From Haloglomus irregulare (GTDB taxonomy: Archaea > Halobacteriota > Halobacteria > Halobacteriales > Haloarculaceae), in the NCBI RefSeq assembly GCF_007421925.1, contig NZ_QMDX01000010.1, forward strand, positions 1-64,000: a stretch of 64,000 nt of DNA, in the 5' to 3' direction. The notes under the pieces were generated by a model. The model saw nothing but the letters and a program-made list of their open reading frames with translations. It was not told the DNA's origin and did not search any database. Every line of letters begins with the position of its first letter. Positions within the stretch are counted from its first letter, which is position 1. Of the stretch, positions 60,978 through 64,000 are shown piece after piece. Made by a program: the position numbers and the translations under genes.

Positions 60978-61172
60978 ATGGCAACTGGACAAGTTGATTT
61001 CTTCAACGACACCGGCGGCTACGGTTTCATCGAGACTGACGAAGCGGACGACGACGTGTTCGTCCACATGGACGACGTCGAGGGACCTGATCTCGAGGAG
61101 GGCGAGGAGCTCGAGTTCGAGATCGTCGAGACCGACAAGGGGCCGCGCGCGCAGAACCCGCGCCGCGTCTGA
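60978..61172 (+). CDS. cspA: Cold-shock protein (CspA family)
   Basis: A 64-residue OB-fold protein. RNP1 is GGYGFIE and RNP2 is DVFVHMDD; both RNA-binding motifs are complete. It is more acidic than bacterial CspA, as in other halophiles. It binds single-stranded RNA/DNA and probably acts as an RNA chaperone. Confidence 0.93.
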   Translation: MATGQVDFFNDTGGYGFIETDEADDDVFVHMDDVEGPDLEEGEELEFEIVETDKGPRAQNPRRV

Positions 61173-61318
61173 ACGGCGACTCCGTCGCACCGTAGTACAC
61201 CTTCTCCGTATTTTCACCTCGCAAGCGGCGGCGCCGCGGTTCGGGGCCGCGCTCGCCGCATAGCCGCCGCTGAACGGTCACGAGCGGTCGGGTTCGTCGG
61301 CGACCGGCGGACCACGGC

Positions 61319-62062
61319 TCAGTCGAGCGGCTCGGGGGCGCGGTAGTGGATAGCCATCGGGAGTCCCTCCTCGTCGGTCGGCGGGTCCGGGGGGAGCGAC
61401 CGGAGTTCGCCTGTGCCCGGTCGGGCGGTGTAGGCCAGCGCGAGCGCGTCCAGCACGTCGTGGACGGTGACGCGGGCGTCGCCGGCGGCCGCCGCGGCGG
61501 ACTGGACCGCGGGCGGGGCGTCGCGGTCGAACTCCGCCAGCGCGCGCATCCGCTCGGCGTAGCCGCCGGCGGTCGACCGCGCGTGCTCCGGCGGCGCGCC
61601 CGCGAACGCGGTGAAGCAGACCTCCGGATGTGACTCGGCCACCAGGCCGCGGGCCTCGGGCACCTCGCCGAGGAGGTCGTCCAGCGCGGCGGCGGCGTCG
61701 GCCAGCTCGAACGCCCGCTCGGAGAGGTCGCGCCCGGTCACCCGCTCGTGGACCCGGGCGGCGGCCGGGTAGCGCCGCTTGCGCGCAGCCTCGCGGACGG
61801 GCGGGTCGGCCACGACGTGCCCGCGCTCGCCGAGGGCGACTCGCGCCCGCTCGTCGCACTCGCGCGCCCCCGCCGCACCCGCGGACCCGATCGGGGCACC
61901 GACCAGGATGCGCGCCGCACGCTCCTCGTGGTGGGTCCAGCAGGCCCCCATCCCCGCGTGGGCGCCAGCACTGGCGAACCCGTCGCCGTCGAGCGCGGCC
62001 GCGAACCAGCCCTCGCCGTCGCTCGGCACCGCGCCGACGTAGAGCGAGCGGGGCCCGGTCAT
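61319..62062 (-). CDS. DUF429-family protein
   Basis: A 247-residue protein with the DUF429 (RNase H-like fold) pattern: GPRSLYVGAVPSDGEGW, ILVGAPIGSAG, REAARKRRYPAAARV, ESHPEVCFTAFAG and VHDVLDALALAYTA. The acids in the first strand, ESHPE and HDVLDALAL form the possible active site. Function unknown. Confidence 0.78.
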   Translation of the reverse strand: MTGPRSLYVGAVPSDGEGWFAAALDGDGFASAGAHAGMGACWTHHEERAARILVGAPIGSAGAAGARECDERARVALGERGHVVADPPVREAARKRRYPAAARVHERVTGRDLSERAFELADAAAALDDLLGEVPEARGLVAESHPEVCFTAFAGAPPEHARSTAGGYAERMRALAEFDRDAPPAVQSAAAAAGDARVTVHDVLDALALAYTARPGTGELRSLPPDPPTDEEGLPMAIHYRAPEPLD

Positions 62063-62205
62063 ACCTCCCGGTCGGTCGTCCCCCGACGAAAACCCTCCGT
62101 CGGCGTCGGCCGCGCGTCGGACGGCGGCCGGCCGACCCCGCGCGGCGTGGGACGCCCGTCTGACGCGGGTTGATATGCCGTGCCATCCAACGCGGTGCTC
62201 GCGCC

Positions 62206-62646
62206 ATGCCGCCCCGTTCCGAGCCCCCGGAGCCGCTCGCGGCCGGCTACAGCGGCCGGCTCGGGCGCCGGCTGCTGCGGGTTCGCCGGCTTGGACGTCG
62301 GCTGCGTGGGCGCTGTCGCCGGCTGTTCCGGCGGCGGGTCGGCTCCACGCGGACGTTTCCGCCCGACCCCACGGACATGCGGCTGGCCTATGGCTACCGG
62401 CGGCTGCTGCTGGGGACCGTCGCCTGCCTGCTGCTGGCCCGGCTCGCGACCCGCGTGTTCGCGATGGAACTGTTCCGGGACCACATCACCTGGACGGCCA
62501 CGACGGTGCTCGCGTCCAACGTGGGGGTTAGCCTGGCCGGGCTGTGTGGGTTCCTCGCCGCCCGGTGCTGCTGGCGCTGGTCGCGCCGGGCGGCCGTCCG
62601 GTTCGGGGCGCTCATCGACGCCGTCGCCGAGTCCCGGCGGTTGTGA
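62206..62646 (+). CDS. Arg-rich, two-helix membrane protein
   Basis: A 146-residue frame with an unusually basic head for a halophile (GRLGRRLLRVRRLGRRLRGR), then helices near residues 68-84 and 98-122. The head could bind nucleic acid or phospholipid, or the coding call could be too long at the 5' end. Weak evidence. Confidence 0.4.
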   Translation: MPPRSEPPEPLAAGYSGRLGRRLLRVRRLGRRLRGRCRRLFRRRVGSTRTFPPDPTDMRLAYGYRRLLLGTVACLLLARLATRVFAMELFRDHITWTATTVLASNVGVSLAGLCGFLAARCCWRWSRRAAVRFGALIDAVAESRRL

Positions 62647-62771
62647 GACGACCGGGGTCGCCGGGGCGTTAGCCGGGGTTCGCGTTGTACTCGCCATCTA
62701 CGGCCTGGAACCCGGCGATGATCCCGAGAAGTGAGCGATATCTCGGATACGATGGACTCCCGGCCGGGACC

Positions 62772-63707
62772 TCAGTTCCCGTCGAACCGCCAGTCGGCGG
62801 CCAGGGCGTCGAGGGCCTCGTGGCTGCTGACGCCGTGGGGGGCCGTCAGCGGTGTCACCGACACGTCGCCCGCGAGGATGGCGTGCCGGTCGGACGCCTC
62901 GGGGTAGTCCGCGGGGTCGTGGGCCGGGAGGTCCGGCGGGTTGTCCAGCCCGAGGTCCGCCTCGACGCCGGCGGAGGCCCAGAACGTGTTCCGGAACCGG
63001 AACCGGTCGCCGTCGCGCTCGATGCGGGTGTCGTAGTCGGTCAACGGTTGCGTGACGCGCATCTCGACGCCGGCTTCCGGGGCGATGGCGGGGGCGTTCA
63101 CGTTGAGGAAGCCGACGCGGTCGGTGGTGGTGTCCGGCCCGTCCACCTCGCCGTCGGTCGCCTCGGCGGCGCCGAAGCCGGCGAACCCCTCGAAGACGGC
63201 GGTCTCCAGCGCGCTGGTCACGAGATGCTCGGTCGCTGCCGCGGGCAGCGCGTAGTCCGCGGGGTCGTCCGGGTCCGGCAGGAACCCCGTCGGGTCGTAC
63301 GCGGAGACGGCGACTGCGGGTGTCCCGAGGAAGGCGGCCTCGACGGCCGCGGCGACGGTGCCGGAGTGGCCGAGGATGTAGGCGTCGAAGTTGGGGCCGA
63401 CGTTGCAGCCCGAGACCACCAGGTCCGGCCGGTCGTCCAGCCCCCGGAGCCCGAAGGCCGCGCAGTCCGCCGGCGTCCCGTCGACGGCGTACGTGTCCGG
63501 GCCGCGACGGGTCACCTCGACGGCGTCCGAACGCTGCCGCCCGACACCGCTGTGGTCCGTCGTCGGCGCGACGACGGTCACCCGCGCGCGGTCCGCGAGC
63601 GTCCCCCGGAGCGCCTCGAGGCCGGGGCTGTCGATGCCGTCGTCGTTCGTCAGGAGGAGGTGCGGCCGGTCGTCGGCTTCAGCGGAGTCGGATGCGGGCG
63701 CGTCCAC
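62772..63707 (-). CDS. surE: 5'/3'-nucleotidase SurE
   Basis: A 311-residue SurE phosphatase. LLLTNDDGIDSPGL holds the metal Asp pair, APTTDHSGVGRQRS the loop, VSGCNVGPNFD the Asn ligand, and GHSGTVAAAVEA the next conserved helix. It removes phosphate from nucleoside monophosphates and short RNAs. The acidic extension at the N-terminus is halophile-specific. Confidence 0.92.
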   Translation of the reverse strand: MDAPASDSAEADDRPHLLLTNDDGIDSPGLEALRGTLADRARVTVVAPTTDHSGVGRQRSDAVEVTRRGPDTYAVDGTPADCAAFGLRGLDDRPDLVVSGCNVGPNFDAYILGHSGTVAAAVEAAFLGTPAVAVSAYDPTGFLPDPDDPADYALPAAATEHLVTSALETAVFEGFAGFGAAEATDGEVDGPDTTTDRVGFLNVNAPAIAPEAGVEMRVTQPLTDYDTRIERDGDRFRFRNTFWASAGVEADLGLDNPPDLPAHDPADYPEASDRHAILAGDVSVTPLTAPHGVSSHEALDALAADWRFDGN

Positions 63708-63785
63708 GACAGGACCGGGGAGCGGGGCGGTATTGAACCCGCCGGCTCAGTCGCCGGGTTGTGGCGCTCCGGGAGCCGCGGGCCG

Positions 63786-64000
63786 TCAGGCGCGGAGCCG
63801 TTCGATGACGTCGTCCAGCGCGCGATGGGCCGTCGCGCTGTCGCGGTCGGTGGTCAGTCGGCGGACCGTGGTCCCGGTCGCCAGCGAGTAGAGCGTCTCC
63901 GCGACGAACTCGGGGTCGGCGTCACGGAACCGGTCCCGGGCGATACCCGCGCGGACGGCAGCGGCGAACTCCTTCTGGACCCGCTCGTCGAGTGCCTCGA
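63786..64000 (-). CDS. TetR/AcrR-family regulator, C-terminal part (cut by the window edge)
   Basis: The minus strand from the window edge reads LDERVQKEFAAAVRAGIARDR, DADPEFVAETLYSLATGTTVR, then SATAHRALDDVIERLRA-stop. Helices ending in the A-E-x-L-Y-S-L-x-x-G-x-x-V-R pattern are the C-terminal ligand domain of TetR-type repressors. The DNA-binding part lies outside. Confidence 0.65.
   Translation of the reverse strand, partial: EALDERVQKEFAAAVRAGIARDRFRDADPEFVAETLYSLATGTTVRRLTTDRDSATAHRALDDVIERLRA

Overview
The window is chromosomal DNA from a haloarchaeon (class Halobacteria). The signs are very high GC, acidic proteins rich in Asp and Glu, split RNA polymerase subunits (rpoA'/A'' and rpoB'/B''), Lon type B, Tat signal peptides with a lipobox, HalX and DICT regulators, SecDF in secF-secD order, and many leaderless genes with an AT-rich box about 25-30 bases before the start codon. 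I cannot name the genus.

Region 1 (about 1-13.5 kb) is a decayed accessory region. It holds the end of an IS630-type transposase abutting a truncated methyltransferase, a ruined copy of a HAD dehalogenase beside its intact paralogue, frameshifted remnants of a TRIC/UPF0126 channel, an FG-GAP protein, a GlmU-like acetyltransferase and a serine recombinase, and four copies of a short repeat (core CTGTATTCAGC). Live-looking genes are scattered through it: an SLC13 permease, tRNA-Pro, small zinc proteins, a Tat lipoprotein, a DUF1102-like secreted protein and an ArsR-type regulator.

Region 2 (13.5-24.3 kb) is ordinary chromosome: a strictosidine-synthase-like protein, a lipoate-ligase-like protein, NMN adenylyltransferase, LonB followed by a CPBP protease, an alkyltransferase-like protein lacking its catalytic cysteine, and a MOT1 molybdate/sulfate transporter. 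Next to MOT1 are broken pieces of an ABC ATPase and a TOBE-domain protein.

Region 3 (24.5-34 kb) is the minus-strand operon rpoH-rpoB''-rpoB'-rpoA'-rpoA''. RpoA'' carries a 491-residue intein with LAGLIDADG-type motifs inserted at the trigger loop. The nusA-rps12-rps7 genes that usually follow in haloarchaea are absent here.

Region 4 (34-50.6 kb) holds tRNA-Asp, a HalX response regulator, a cyclase/FAH hydrolase pair, tandem crcB fluoride channels, two tandem HAD phosphatases, secF-secD, an Nmad3-like protein, a cupin, a DICT sensor, tRNA-Gly, NAD synthase, NfeD, an SAH/MTA-type deaminase and adenosylhomocysteinase. The last two act on the same metabolite, SAH.

Region 5 (50.6-64 kb) holds a creatininase-family hydrolase, an ABC exporter preceded by a folded palindromic element, DUF192, tRNA-Val and tRNA-Phe (each followed by extra copies of its own 3' end), a thioesterase, a second ArsR-type zinc regulator, an SDR enzyme, a cold-shock protein, SurE and the end of a TetR-type regulator.

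I found no CRISPR array and no recognisable defence island. The signals most worth follow-up are the tRNA 3'-end arrays, the trigger-loop intein, the PDHR alkyltransferase homologue and the palindromic element near 52.4 kb.
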